Assembly (NCBI GenBank): GCA_945889445.1
Contig: CAMDBX010000046.1
Span: 1 to 32,556 of the forward strand
DNA: 32,556 nt
Source of the DNA: Rhizobium sp. Q54
Lineage (GTDB): Bacteria; Pseudomonadota; Alphaproteobacteria; Rhizobiales; Aestuariivirgaceae
Direction of reading: 5' to 3'
Under the pieces are notes generated by a model. It made no database searches. It saw only the letters and a list, made by a program, of their open reading frames with translations, and was not told where the DNA came from. Made by a program: the position numbers and the translations under genes. Shown in pieces: positions 1-7,290 of the stretch. Each line of letters opens with the position of its first letter. Position 1 is the first letter of the stretch.

Positions 1-333
1 GCCCGGATCGCCACCCACGACATCGATCAGGTGCTGAACGGCGACAAGACCGCGTTCGTGCGCTTCTCTGCCTTCGACACCCACAAGACGCCTGAGCTGA
101 ACGGCAACATCGTCAGCGTCAGTGCGGATCTGACAGTCGATCAGATGACAGGTGTTCCCTACTATCTTGCGCGCATCTCAATTCCGCGCACGGAACTGGC
201 AAGACTGAAGCAGAAGCACCTCGTTCCGGGCATGCCCGCCGAAATCTACGTCCGCACCCAGAACCGCACCGTCCTCTCCTACCTCTTCAAGCCAATCGAG
301 GACCAAATGGAACGCGCCTTCCGCGAACGGTGA
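1..333 (+). CDS. HlyD-family type I secretion periplasmic adaptor, C-terminal part
   Basis: The reading frame is already open at base 1 and stops with TGA at 331-333, so only the last 110 residues are present. They match the C-terminal part of HlyD/PrsE/LapC-type membrane fusion proteins: a beta-rich segment with TAFVRFSAFD, then an ELARLKQKHLVPGMPAEIYV-type stretch, and the family ending RTVLSYLFKPIEDQMERAFRER. Such proteins join an inner-membrane ABC transporter to an outer-membrane TolC-like channel and export proteins in one step. By family habit the partner ABC ATPase gene should lie upstream, outside the window. The substrate cannot be inferred. The following 194 bases to the convergent gene hold no convincing gene. 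Confidence 0.88.
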   Translation, partial: ARIATHDIDQVLNGDKTAFVRFSAFDTHKTPELNGNIVSVSADLTVDQMTGVPYYLARISIPRTELARLKQKHLVPGMPAEIYVRTQNRTVLSYLFKPIEDQMERAFRER

Positions 334-527
334 GTACCGCCGCAGAGGAACCATGCTTGCGGCGCGGCTCCTCTGTCCATAACCTCGCTAGGCTGTCGGG
401 ATTCCGCAACTTCGAGACGACCTGGGTTCAACGTCGACCGCGCATGCGAAGCCACGTCGCCACAGGGACATGCGAGTGCGCCTTCCGTCTGACCCATTCT
501 CCGGAAGAGAGGGGAATGAGTTGAAGA

Positions 528-1808
528 TCAATCCAGCTTGATCGTTTCCGCGATCTCGATGCCGAAACCCGATAGGCCGACGTAGTGGCGGTTGGAGGAG
601 GACACGAGTCGGATCGAGCTGACGTTGAGATCGCGCAGTATCTGCGCACCCAGCCCCACATCGCGCCAGGACTTCTGGCGCTGGGCGGCGCTGCCGGTCT
701 TCTCGGCACCCGATAGCTGGCCTGCCGGAACGCCGGCGGCCCCTTCCTGCAGGTAGACGAGGATGCCGCAGCCCTCGCGCTTGAACACCTCGAACACCTT
801 GTTGAGCGTGGTGCGCTTGCCGAACACGTCCTCGATCACGTTCTCGCGGTGCAGACGCACGGGTACGGCCTTGGCCGTGGAGACATCACCGAAGACGAGC
901 GCCAGCTGCTCCACCTGGTCGAAGGGGGTAACGAAGGAATAACCCTTGGCCTTGCCGATCACCGTCTCGACGTCGAACTGCGCCGTCTGCTCGACGAGGC
1001 GCTCGCGGCGCTGGCGATAGGCGATGAGGTCAGCCACCGAGATGATCTTGAAGCCATGCTCACGCGCGAAGGCGAAATTCTGGGGCCCGCGCTTCACCGA
1101 GCCATCGTCATTGACGAGTTCGCAGATGACGCCTGCGGGGTGGAGGCCCGCCAGCTTCACGAGGTCGACCGCGGCTTCCGTGTGGCCCGAACGCATGAGA
1201 ACCCCGCCGGACTTGGCGACCAGAGGGAAGATGTGGCCGGGGCGCACGAAGTCATCGGCCACCACGTTGCGGTTGGCGAGCGCGTGGCAGGTGGCGGCGC
1301 GTTCCTTGGCGGAAATACCGGTGGTGAGGCCTTCCTTGTAGTCGATCGTCACGGTGAAGGCGGTGCCCATCGGCGCGTCGTTCAGGGCCACCATCGGGTC
1401 GAGCTTCAGGCGCTTGGCGTCCTCCGCGGTGATCGGGGTGCAGACGATGCCGGAGGTGTGCCGCACCATGAAGGCCATCTGCTCCGGCGTGATCTTGGCG
1501 GCCGCACCGATCAGGTCGCCCTCGTTCTCGCGGTCGTCGTCGTCAACCACCACCACCATTTCGCCAGCGGCAACCGCCTTGATTGCATCCTCGACGGTAT
1601 CGAGCTTCTGTTCATTCGCCATGGTCTGATCTCCAAAATCGGCGGGGCGCACCTTGTTGCCCGTGGCGGCGGCAATCTTGTTGGCCAGGTCGAGGGAGGG
1701 CAGCGCCCCCGCCACGAGCTGCGAAACGCGGCCCTGGGTAACCCCCAGCCGGCGTGCCAGTTCGGATTGCGATGTGCCGCTATTAGCGAGCCACTCGGAA
1801 AGCTTCAT
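528..1808 (-). CDS. ribB: HTH-RibB fusion: DHBP synthase with N-terminal DNA-binding domain and degenerate GTP cyclohydrolase II domain
   Basis: 426 residues in three parts. Residues 1-60 form a Cro/YdaS-like helix-turn-helix (SQSELARRLGVTQGRVSQLV). Residues 66 to about 270 are 3,4-dihydroxy-2-butanone-4-phosphate synthase, which makes the four-carbon riboflavin precursor from ribulose 5-phosphate; metal and substrate motifs are present (DDDDRENEGDL at 89-99, HTSGIVC, TGISAKERAAT, RPGHIFPL, GHTEAAVDL). The rest resembles GTP cyclohydrolase II, but the zinc Cys cluster (C-x-GD-x-FGS-x-RCDC type) is replaced by ENVIEDVFGKRTTLNKV, so GTP cyclohydrolase activity is not expected. An internal ATG at 1622-1620 (Met63) has a good GGAG site eight bases upstream and would give ordinary RibB without the HTH. 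The long start at 1808 has no Shine-Dalgarno but sits where a leaderless transcript would begin. RibB identity is sure; use of the long start is inference. Confidence 0.9.
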   Translation of the reverse strand: MKLSEWLANSGTSQSELARRLGVTQGRVSQLVAGALPSLDLANKIAAATGNKVRPADFGDQTMANEQKLDTVEDAIKAVAAGEMVVVVDDDDRENEGDLIGAAAKITPEQMAFMVRHTSGIVCTPITAEDAKRLKLDPMVALNDAPMGTAFTVTIDYKEGLTTGISAKERAATCHALANRNVVADDFVRPGHIFPLVAKSGGVLMRSGHTEAAVDLVKLAGLHPAGVICELVNDDGSVKRGPQNFAFAREHGFKIISVADLIAYRQRRERLVEQTAQFDVETVIGKAKGYSFVTPFDQVEQLALVFGDVSTAKAVPVRLHRENVIEDVFGKRTTLNKVFEVFKREGCGILVYLQEGAAGVPAGQLSGAEKTGSAAQRQKSWRDVGLGAQILRDLNVSSIRLVSSSNRHYVGLSGFGIEIAETIKLD

Positions 1809-1813
1809 GAGAA

Positions 1814-1834
1814 ATTATTAGCACTGCTAATAAT
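1814..1834. promoter_or_regulatory. Perfect 21-bp palindrome, probable operator of HTH-RibB
   Basis: Arms ATTATTAGCA (1814-1823) and TGCTAATAAT (1825-1834) are exact reverse complements around a single C. The site ends six bases upstream of the ATG of a gene whose first 60 residues are a helix-turn-helix. It covers the -10 element and most of the spacer of the promoter proposed here, the classic position for a repressor site. AT-richness contrasts with the GC-rich surroundings. The palindrome is seen directly; binding by the fused HTH is inference. Confidence 0.7.
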
Positions 1835-1843
1835 CGCCTGCAA
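1815..1843 (-). promoter_or_regulatory. Predicted sigma-70-type promoter of HTH-RibB (leaderless)
   Basis: On the minus strand TTGCAG (1843-1838) is separated by 17 bases from TAATAA (1820-1815). Counting about seven bases downstream of the -10 puts the transcription start on or next to the A of the ATG at 1808, so the long form would be translated from a leaderless mRNA. This fits the absence of a Shine-Dalgarno there. The element is predicted by eye only. Confidence 0.5.
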
Positions 1844-1859
1844 ACCCCTTCGCGGGGTT
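1843..1859 (-). terminator. Hairpin at the end of the dipeptidase gene
   Basis: AACCCC (1843-1848) and GGGGTT (1854-1859) pair around a five-base loop and overlap the stop codon of the upstream dipeptidase gene. There is no real T run, so termination may be weak. It could separate the dipeptidase transcript from the HTH-RibB promoter immediately downstream. Confidence 0.4.
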
Positions 1860-2901
1860 ATTCACCCCAGCTGCGTTCCAGAACCTTCATCCAGTTCTCG
1901 GAGCACAGCTTCCGGCTGAGTTCAGTGCCATATCCGTGCGCCACCATGGCCTCGACCAGCCGGGGAAGGCCGGTGACGTCGCCGATCTGCGAGGGGATTC
2001 GGGCGCCGTCGAAGTCGGAGCCCAGCCCCACGTGGTCCTCGCCCGCCACCTTCATCAGGTGGTCGAGGTGCCGGAGCATGGTGTCCAGCCCGTTCTCGCT
2101 CTGCCAGCGGCCGTCGGCGCGCAGGAAGCCGTTGGCGAAGTTCAGTCCCACCATGCCGCCCGACTTGCCGATGGTCTTCAACTGCTCGTCGGTGAGGTTG
2201 CGCGAGGAGGCGGACAGCGCATGGGCGTTGGAGTGGGTGGCGACGATGGGCGCGTCCGAATGCCGCGCCACGTCCCAGAAGCCCTTTTCATTGAGATGCG
2301 AGACATCGAGCATGATCTTGAGCTCGTTGCAGCGGCGCACCAGCGCCTTGCCTGCCTCGGTGAGGCCTGGGCCGGTATCGGGCGAGGACGGGAATTTGAA
2401 CGGCACGCCGTGGCCGAATGCATTGTAGCGGCTCCACACGAGGCCCAGCGAACGCAGGCCCGCCTGGTGCAGCACGTCCAGCGACTTGAGGTCAGGGTCG
2501 ATCGCTTCGGCACCCTCGATGTGGAAGATCGCGGCGATCTTGCCTTGCGCCACCGCATCGCGGATTTCGGCGGCGGTTCTGCACACCTTGAAGCGACCCT
2601 CGGAGCGCTCCGCGATGCGGAACAGGATTGAGGCCATGCCGATGGTGGCATTGAGCGCGCCGAACTGGCCCACCTGGTTGGCGGGCGGCGGGTTCATGTC
2701 TTCGTCGTCGTCGAGGTCGGCATCCTCGGGGCTGGGCGCGAAGATGGCGAAGAAGCCGCCCTGGAAGCCGCCCTTGATCATGCGCGGCAGGTCGAGGTGG
2801 CCACCCGTCTCGCCGTTCAGGAAGTCGGCAACGGGATCGCCCTGTTTCTTCATCCACAGGCGGAGCAGCACGTCGTTGTGGCCGTCGAAGACTGGAACCA
2901 A
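1858..2901 (-). CDS. Membrane dipeptidase family protein (peptidase M19)
   Basis: 347 residues, typical for the M19 renal-dipeptidase family, which are zinc metallopeptidases hydrolysing dipeptides (some members prefer D-amino-acid dipeptides). The N-terminal metal motif FDGHNDVLLR supplies His8 and Asp10; further family motifs are FHIEGAEAID, LDVSHLNEKGFWDV, PIVATHSN and HVGLGSDFDG. No signal peptide is visible, so a cytoplasmic location is likely, as in many bacterial members. The start is TTG, chosen because the family motif begins almost at once and an AAGGATG ribosome site lies upstream. Gap to sodB upstream is 71 bases and holds a strong hairpin, so it probably has its own promoter or is read through. 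Confidence 0.88.
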   Translation of the reverse strand: MVPVFDGHNDVLLRLWMKKQGDPVADFLNGETGGHLDLPRMIKGGFQGGFFAIFAPSPEDADLDDDEDMNPPPANQVGQFGALNATIGMASILFRIAERSEGRFKVCRTAAEIRDAVAQGKIAAIFHIEGAEAIDPDLKSLDVLHQAGLRSLGLVWSRYNAFGHGVPFKFPSSPDTGPGLTEAGKALVRRCNELKIMLDVSHLNEKGFWDVARHSDAPIVATHSNAHALSASSRNLTDEQLKTIGKSGGMVGLNFANGFLRADGRWQSENGLDTMLRHLDHLMKVAGEDHVGLGSDFDGARIPSQIGDVTGLPRLVEAMVAHGYGTELSRKLCSENWMKVLERSWGE

Positions 2902-2923
2902 GGTCAGGCATCCTTCATGTGGA

Positions 2924-2948
2924 AACGGCCGGGCATGACCCGGCCGTT
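2924..2948 (-). terminator. Terminator hairpin after sodB
   Basis: Ten-base perfect arms AACGGCCGGG (2924-2933) and CCCGGCCGTT (2939-2948) around a five-base loop, lying 25 bases after the sodB stop on the minus strand and followed by TTTCC. It is GC-rich and strong, with a short T run. Confidence 0.65.
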
Positions 2949-2972
2949 GTTGTCTTGCACGCTAGCAGGCAA

Positions 2973-3572
2973 TCACGCCTTGGAGAACATCTCGTCGACG
3001 TAGTCCCAGTTGACCAGGTTGTCGACGAAGGCCTCGAGGTACTTGGGGCGCAGGTTGCGGTAGTCGATGTAGTAGCTGTGCTCCCACACGTCGCAGCCGA
3101 GGATGGGCGAGGCGCCGTGCATCAGCGGGTTCTCGCCGTTCGGCGTCTTCATGATGACGAGCTTGCCGTCCTTCTTGGCAATCCACGCCCAGCCGGAGCC
3201 GAACTGCGTGACGCCGGCCTGGATGAAGTCGGTGCGCATCTTGTCATAGCCGCCGAGATCGGCGTCGATGGCGGCCTGCAGCTTGGCCGGAATATTCTTG
3301 CCGCCGCCGTTGGGCTTCATCCAGTTCCAGAAGTGCAGGTGGTTGTAGTGCTGGCCCACGTTGTTGACGAGGGGCGCGATCTTGTCGGCAAACGCGACCT
3401 TGCAGATCTCCTCGATCGACTTGTCCGCCAGCGGGCTGTCCTTCAGCGCGGCGTTGCCGTTGGTCACGTAAGCCATGTGGTGCTTGTCGTGGTGGTATTC
3501 GAGCGTCTCCTTGGACATGTAGGGTCCGAGCGCGTCATAGGCATAGGGCAGGGCGGGCAGTTCGAGAGCCAT
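2973..3572 (-). CDS. sodB: Superoxide dismutase, iron type
   Basis: 199 residues, full length for the Fe/Mn superoxide dismutase family, which converts superoxide to hydrogen peroxide and oxygen in the cytoplasm. The four metal ligands are visible: His27 (EYHHDKHH), His77 (YNHLHFW), Asp160 and His164 (GCDVWEHSYYIDY). Gln73, four residues before the second histidine, corresponds to the Gln of iron enzymes rather than the Gly/His arrangement of manganese enzymes, which favours iron; cambialistic use cannot be excluded. An AGGAGG site lies close upstream of the ATG. It has its own promoter (3602-3630) and terminator, so it is probably monocistronic and divergent from the cupin gene. Confidence 0.95.
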   Translation of the reverse strand: MALELPALPYAYDALGPYMSKETLEYHHDKHHMAYVTNGNAALKDSPLADKSIEEICKVAFADKIAPLVNNVGQHYNHLHFWNWMKPNGGGKNIPAKLQAAIDADLGGYDKMRTDFIQAGVTQFGSGWAWIAKKDGKLVIMKTPNGENPLMHGASPILGCDVWEHSYYIDYRNLRPKYLEAFVDNLVNWDYVDEMFSKA

Positions 3573-3601
3573 GGTGGTTCCTCCTTGAAAGCTGTCGGCA
3601 C

Positions 3602-3630
3602 TATCTAGTCCGTGCCGCTTGAACGTGCAA
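3602..3630 (-). promoter_or_regulatory. Predicted sodB promoter
   Basis: On the minus strand TTGCAC (3630-3625), a 17-base spacer, then TAGATA (3607-3602), about 30 bases before the sodB ATG. Good spacing and match to a housekeeping promoter; predicted by eye. Confidence 0.5.
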
Positions 3631-3665
3631 GGAACCCCGCTAGGATCAGGGGGTGAGGTGAATTC

Positions 3666-4403
3666 ATGTCAAAACCCAAAATCATCCCTTTCGACGCCAA
3701 TGCCCCGCTCAGCCCTTGGGAGGACTTCCCCGAGGGGGAGATCGTCTCCGGGACCAGCAAGCACAGCGGGATCACCCTGTTCGAGGACAAGGCGCGCGGG
3801 CTCACCGCCGGGGTCTGGGAACAGGGCGCGAACGAAAGCCGCTGGATCGACTATCCGGTGAACGAGTTCATGACGGTGCTGGAAGGCGAGGTGGTGATCG
3901 TCGAGGAGGACCGCACCGTCTCCATCAAGGCGGGTGAGAGCTTCATCATCCCCAAGGGCCTGCGCTGCCGCTGGACCCAGCCGGGCCACGTGCGCAAGTT
4001 CTTCGTCATCTTCGAGGACGCCTCCGGGCTGGTGAACAAGGGGCCGCTGCGCACCATCAAGATCGACCCGGCGGTGAAGCTGGAACCCTCCACGCCCCCC
4101 GCCGCCGCCATGCTGCTGTCACCTGTGCCCACGCAACACGCACATGACTATTTCTCGGATGCCACGGGCCAGTTGAACATCGGCGTATGGGACACGACGG
4201 GATACCACCGCAAGCTCATCGACTTCCCGCGCCACGAGCTGATGTGCCTGCTGGAGGGCTCGGTGGAGTTCGAGGATGACAAGGGCGTGAAGCAGCGCTT
4301 CACGGCGGGCGACACCTTCTTCGTGCCGATGGGCACGCCCAATAGCTGGAAGTCGGAAGGCTATCTCAGGAAGATCTTCGTCATCTTCCAGCCCTCAGCA
4401 TAG
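3666..4403 (+). CDS. Two-domain cupin protein (DUF861/Cupin_3 type)
   Basis: 245 residues holding two cupin barrels. The first (about 40-125) contains YPVNEFMTVLEGEVVI and FIIPKGLRCRW; the second (about 160-243) repeats the pattern with FPRHELMCLLEGSVEF and FFVPMGTPNSW. The pairs LRCRWTQPGHVRKFFVIFE and PNSWKSEGYLRKIFVIFQ show an internal duplication. This is the cupin subgroup found in ureidoglycine aminohydrolase-like and EutQ-like proteins; the actual substrate is unknown and the metal-binding histidines of classic cupins are only partly present. A GAGGTG ribosome site precedes the ATG. It is followed after 11 bases by the DUF2165 gene, so the two are probably cotranscribed. Confidence 0.85.
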   Translation: MSKPKIIPFDANAPLSPWEDFPEGEIVSGTSKHSGITLFEDKARGLTAGVWEQGANESRWIDYPVNEFMTVLEGEVVIVEEDRTVSIKAGESFIIPKGLRCRWTQPGHVRKFFVIFEDASGLVNKGPLRTIKIDPAVKLEPSTPPAAAMLLSPVPTQHAHDYFSDATGQLNIGVWDTTGYHRKLIDFPRHELMCLLEGSVEFEDDKGVKQRFTAGDTFFVPMGTPNSWKSEGYLRKIFVIFQPSA

Positions 4404-4414
4404 GGAGGATTGCG

Positions 4415-4906
4415 ATGATCGCCGTCCGTCTCGCGAAGATCGCGCTCGTGGCTGCTGCCGGGATGTTCTGCCTGCTCGTGGCCTACAACAACATCGTGGA
4501 CTACGGCAGCAACTTCATGTTCGTGCAGCATGTGCTCAGCATGGACACGACCTTCCCCGACAATGCAGTCCGCAGCAGCCGCGCCATCACCGATCCGCAG
4601 GTGCATCATATCGCCTATTGGCTGATCATCGCGGCTGAGCTTGGAGTGGGCCTTCTATGCCTTGCCGGTGCCGTCCGGCTCCTGGTGTTATTCAAGGCGT
4701 CTGCAGTTCACTTCAACAGGGCCAAGACCACCGCCACTCTCGGCCTCTCGGCCGGAATGCTCTTCTGGTTCTTCGGTTTTATCGTGGTGGGTGGCGAATA
4801 GTTCCAGATGTGGCAATCACAGATCTGGAACGGGCAGGAGGCTGCCTTCCGCTTCATCGCGTCATTGGGGCTGTTTCTCATCTTCCTCAGTTTCGAGGAC
4901 CGCTAG
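4415..4906 (+). pseudogene. DUF2165 family membrane protein interrupted by an in-frame amber codon
   Basis: The frame runs from ATG 4415 to TAG 4799-4801 (128 residues), continues open in the same frame for 34 more codons and ends at TAG 4904-4906. The extension (FQMWQSQIWNGQEAAFRF, then LGLFLIFLSFEDR) is the conserved C-terminus of DUF2165, whose family motif is GGEWFxMWQSQxWNGQ. The amber codon therefore replaces the conserved Trp after GGE, a single TGG-to-TAG change. Without readthrough the product loses its last transmembrane helix. DUF2165 proteins are small four-helix inner-membrane proteins of unknown function; helices are visible near residues 5-25, 68-90 and 105-125. A recent nonsense mutation or a sequencing error are the two simple explanations. 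Confidence 0.85.
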
Positions 4907-4929
4907 GCACGGGGCTGGTTCTCAAGGTG

Positions 4930-5015
4930 CCGTCACCCCGGCGAAAGCCGGGGCCCAGCTTTGCGTCAGCACAGGCGGAAAGAAAGCTGGGTCCCGGCTT
5001 TAGCCGGGATGACGG
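4930..5015. repeat. REP-like palindromic doublet (family 1)
   Basis: Two 33-base units in inverted orientation (4930-4962 and 4983-5015), each with a core hairpin of the CCCCGGCGAAAGCCGGGG type followed by CCAGCTTT at the inner side, separated by 20 bases. The same unit occurs at 31876-31910 and 32281-32368 around a GIY-YIG gene. The right unit ends two bases from the stop codon of the convergent GNAT gene, so it may also serve as its terminator. Confidence 0.85.
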
Positions 5016-5017
5016 AC

Positions 5018-5482
5018 CTAAGGAGAAAGCACCTTCTCCATGAACACGCTGTTCGGATCATCCGCCGGATAATCACCAAACGCCCCGCGGTCCACATATC
5101 CGAGCCGGCGATAGAGCCCCAGCGACTCCGGCTGGTGGATGCCCGTCTCGAGCCTTGCGATCAGCCTGCCGCAGGCCATCGCCTCGTCCTCGATCCGCTG
5201 CATCATCAGCTTGGCGAGGCCCAGTCCGCGCGCAGCGGGCGTCACGTAGATGCGCTTTACCTCGGCATAGTCGCCATGCAGCCAGCAACCGCCGATGGCG
5301 ACGACCTCTCCGCCGCGATGCGCCGCGAAGAAACGCATCTCGGGCTGGCGCAGCGTTTCGATGTCGAGCAGGTGATTGCTCTCGGCCGGATAGAGCGGCA
5401 CGAGATAGGCGTCGAGTTCCGCCACCATCGCCCGAACCGGCGGGTGCGCCGGGTCGGCGATGGTGATGACCACTGTCGTCAC
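5018..5482 (-). CDS. GNAT family N-acetyltransferase
   Basis: 154 residues with the GNAT acetyl-CoA binding motif at about 78-95 ([18 protein letters not shown]), preceded by the beta-bulge strand [16 protein letters not shown] and followed by [19 protein letters not shown]. It should transfer an acetyl group from acetyl-CoA to an unknown amine acceptor. The GTG start overlaps the TGA stop of the glutaryl-CoA dehydrogenase gene in a GTGA, so the two are translationally coupled; metabolic linkage is only suggested by this. Confidence 0.85.
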   Translation of the reverse strand: MTTVVITIADPAHPPVRAMVAELDAYLVPLYPAESNHLLDIETLRQPEMRFFAAHRGGEVVAIGGCWLHGDYAEVKRIYVTPAARGLGLAKLMMQRIEDEAMACGRLIARLETGIHQPESLGLYRRLGYVDRGAFGDYPADDPNSVFMEKVLSP

Positions 5483-6657
5483 TGGAAGGCCTGAAGCCCG
5501 GTCTGGGCGCGGCCGAGGATCAGCGCGTGGACGTCATGCGTGCCCTCATAGGTGTTCACAGTCTCGAGGTTCACCATGTGGCGGATGACGTGGTACTCTT
5601 CCGAGATGCCGTTGCCGCCATGCATGTCACGCGCCATGCGGGCAATGTCGAGCGACTTGCCGCAGTTGTTGCGCTTCATCAGCGAGATGGCGGGCGGCGC
5701 CACGGTGCCGCGTTCGAGCCCACGGCCCAGCGCCATGCAGCCCTGAAGGCCCAGCGCGATTTCGGTCTGCATGTCGGCGAGCTTCTTCTGCACGAGCTGC
5801 GTCGCGGCCAGCGGCTTGCCGAACTGCTTGCGGTCGAGCGTGTATTGCCGTGCGCGGTGCCAGCAGTCTTCCGCCGCACCCATGACACCCCAGGCTATTC
5901 CGTAGCGCGCCTTGTTGAGGCAGCCGAAGGGACCACCGAGGCCCTTGGCGTTGGGAAGCAGATGGTCGTCCGTCACTTCCACATTGTCGAGCACGATCTC
6001 GCCCGTTACCGAGGCGCGGAGCGAAATCTTGCCTTCGATGACGGGTGTCGAGAAGCCCTTCATGCCGCGCTCGACGATGAAGCCGCGGATCACGCCATCT
6101 TCCGTCTTGCCCCACACCACCGCCACGTCGGCGATGGGCGAGTTCGAAATCCACATCTTGGCGCCGTTCAGTACATAGCCGCCGTCAACCTTCTTGGCGC
6201 GGGTCTTCATGCCGCCGGGGTCGGAGCCGGCATCGGGCTCGGTCAGGCCGAAGCAGCCGACCCACTCGCCGGTGGCGAGCTTGGGCAGGTACTTCTTCTT
6301 CTGCGCCTCGGTGCCGTAGGCCTCGATCGGGTGCATGACGAGCGAGTTCTGCACGCTCATGGCGGAGCGATAACCTGAGTCCACACGCTCCACTTCACGT
6401 GCCACAAGGCCATAGGCGACGTAGCCGAGGCCGGAGCCGCCGAACTCGGTCGACGTCATGACGCCGAGGAAGCCCATCTCGCCCATCTCGTTCATGATCT
6501 CGCGGTCGAAGCGCTCGTCGCGGAAGGCGGATTTGACGCGTGGGCTTAGCTTGTCCTGCGCGAAGGCGCGCGCGGCGTCGCGGATCATGCGTTCTTCGTC
6601 GGTGAGCTGGGATTCGAGGTCGAGCGGGTCTTCCCAGTTGAATTCGGCAGCGGCCAT
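5479..6657 (-). CDS. gcdH: Glutaryl-CoA dehydrogenase (acyl-CoA dehydrogenase family)
   Basis: 392 residues, full length. It oxidatively decarboxylates glutaryl-CoA to crotonyl-CoA in lysine, tryptophan and aromatic breakdown, using FAD and passing electrons to ETF. FAD and substrate motifs are [43 protein letters not shown] and [19 protein letters not shown]. The catalytic base is Glu371 in [18 protein letters not shown], the C-terminal signature shared by glutaryl-CoA dehydrogenases. An AAGGGAG site precedes the ATG. The upstream 81 bases separate it from the isochorismatase gene and should hold its promoter. The GNAT gene follows with overlap. Confidence 0.92.
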   Translation of the reverse strand: MAAAEFNWEDPLDLESQLTDEERMIRDAARAFAQDKLSPRVKSAFRDERFDREIMNEMGEMGFLGVMTSTEFGGSGLGYVAYGLVAREVERVDSGYRSAMSVQNSLVMHPIEAYGTEAQKKKYLPKLATGEWVGCFGLTEPDAGSDPGGMKTRAKKVDGGYVLNGAKMWISNSPIADVAVVWGKTEDGVIRGFIVERGMKGFSTPVIEGKISLRASVTGEIVLDNVEVTDDHLLPNAKGLGGPFGCLNKARYGIAWGVMGAAEDCWHRARQYTLDRKQFGKPLAATQLVQKKLADMQTEIALGLQGCMALGRGLERGTVAPPAISLMKRNNCGKSLDIARMARDMHGGNGISEEYHVIRHMVNLETVNTYEGTHDVHALILGRAQTGLQAFQ

Positions 6658-6738
6658 GAAAAACTCCCTTGGATTGGCGCCTAATGAGCAACGCCGGGCG
6701 GACTTGTCAATTCCGCGAAATGTCGTATCGCCTTGCGC

Positions 6739-7290
6739 TCAGCGCACAAGTGACGAAAGCGCCTTGAATTCCACCGTCCCGGCCTTTCCCAGCAGTTCGA
6801 ATACGACCATTTCGGTATTGACCACCGCCACCCCGTGCTGGCGCATGCGCTCCATGGCCAGCGCATGGGAGGCCGGCGCCCGGGACGCCATGGCATCGGT
6901 CACCGCGAACACCCCGAAGCCCGCGGCGGACAGGTCCGCCGCCGTCTGCATGACACAGACATGGGATTCGATCCCGGCGAGGATGACGAGCGGCCGGCCC
7001 GCCTCATGGTGGGCGATCAGGTGGTCCTTGATCGCCTTGTCCTTCCAGCAGGAGAAGGCGAGCTTCTCGAACACCGGGGCATTGCCGATCTCGGCGGTGA
7101 GACCCGGCACGGTGTGGCCCAGCCCCTTCGGATACTGCTCGGAGACGGTGACCGGAACCTCCAGCGCCTTCGCTGCTTTCAGAAGGACGGCGCAGCGGGC
7201 TTCCGCCTCCATGCCCCCGGTCATGGCGGGCAGAAGGCGCTCCTGCATGTCCACCAGCAGCAGTGTGGACTTCGAGGCATCAACCAGCAT
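6739..7290 (-). CDS. Isochorismatase-family cysteine hydrolase
   Basis: 183 residues with the full catalytic triad of the family: Asp14 (LLLVDMQERLLP), Lys76 (FEKLAFSCW) and Cys112 (AGIESHVCVMQTA). Close relatives are YcaC-like hydrolases; the substrate is unknown. Its ATG lies inside the end of ptrB (11-base overlap), so it is the third and last gene of a tight msrB-ptrB-hydrolase operon. No signal peptide is seen. The family call is firm, the role is open. Confidence 0.88.
   Translation of the reverse strand: MLVDASKSTLLLVDMQERLLPAMTGGMEAEARCAVLLKAAKALEVPVTVSEQYPKGLGHTVPGLTAEIGNAPVFEKLAFSCWKDKAIKDHLIAHHEAGRPLVILAGIESHVCVMQTAADLSAAGFGVFAVTDAMASRAPASHALAMERMRQHGVAVVNTEMVVFELLGKAGTVEFKALSSLVR

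Noticed and set aside
330-524. 64-codon plus-strand frame after the HlyD gene
   Set aside because: Overlaps the HlyD stop region, has no ribosome site and an Arg/Cys-rich random-looking peptide.
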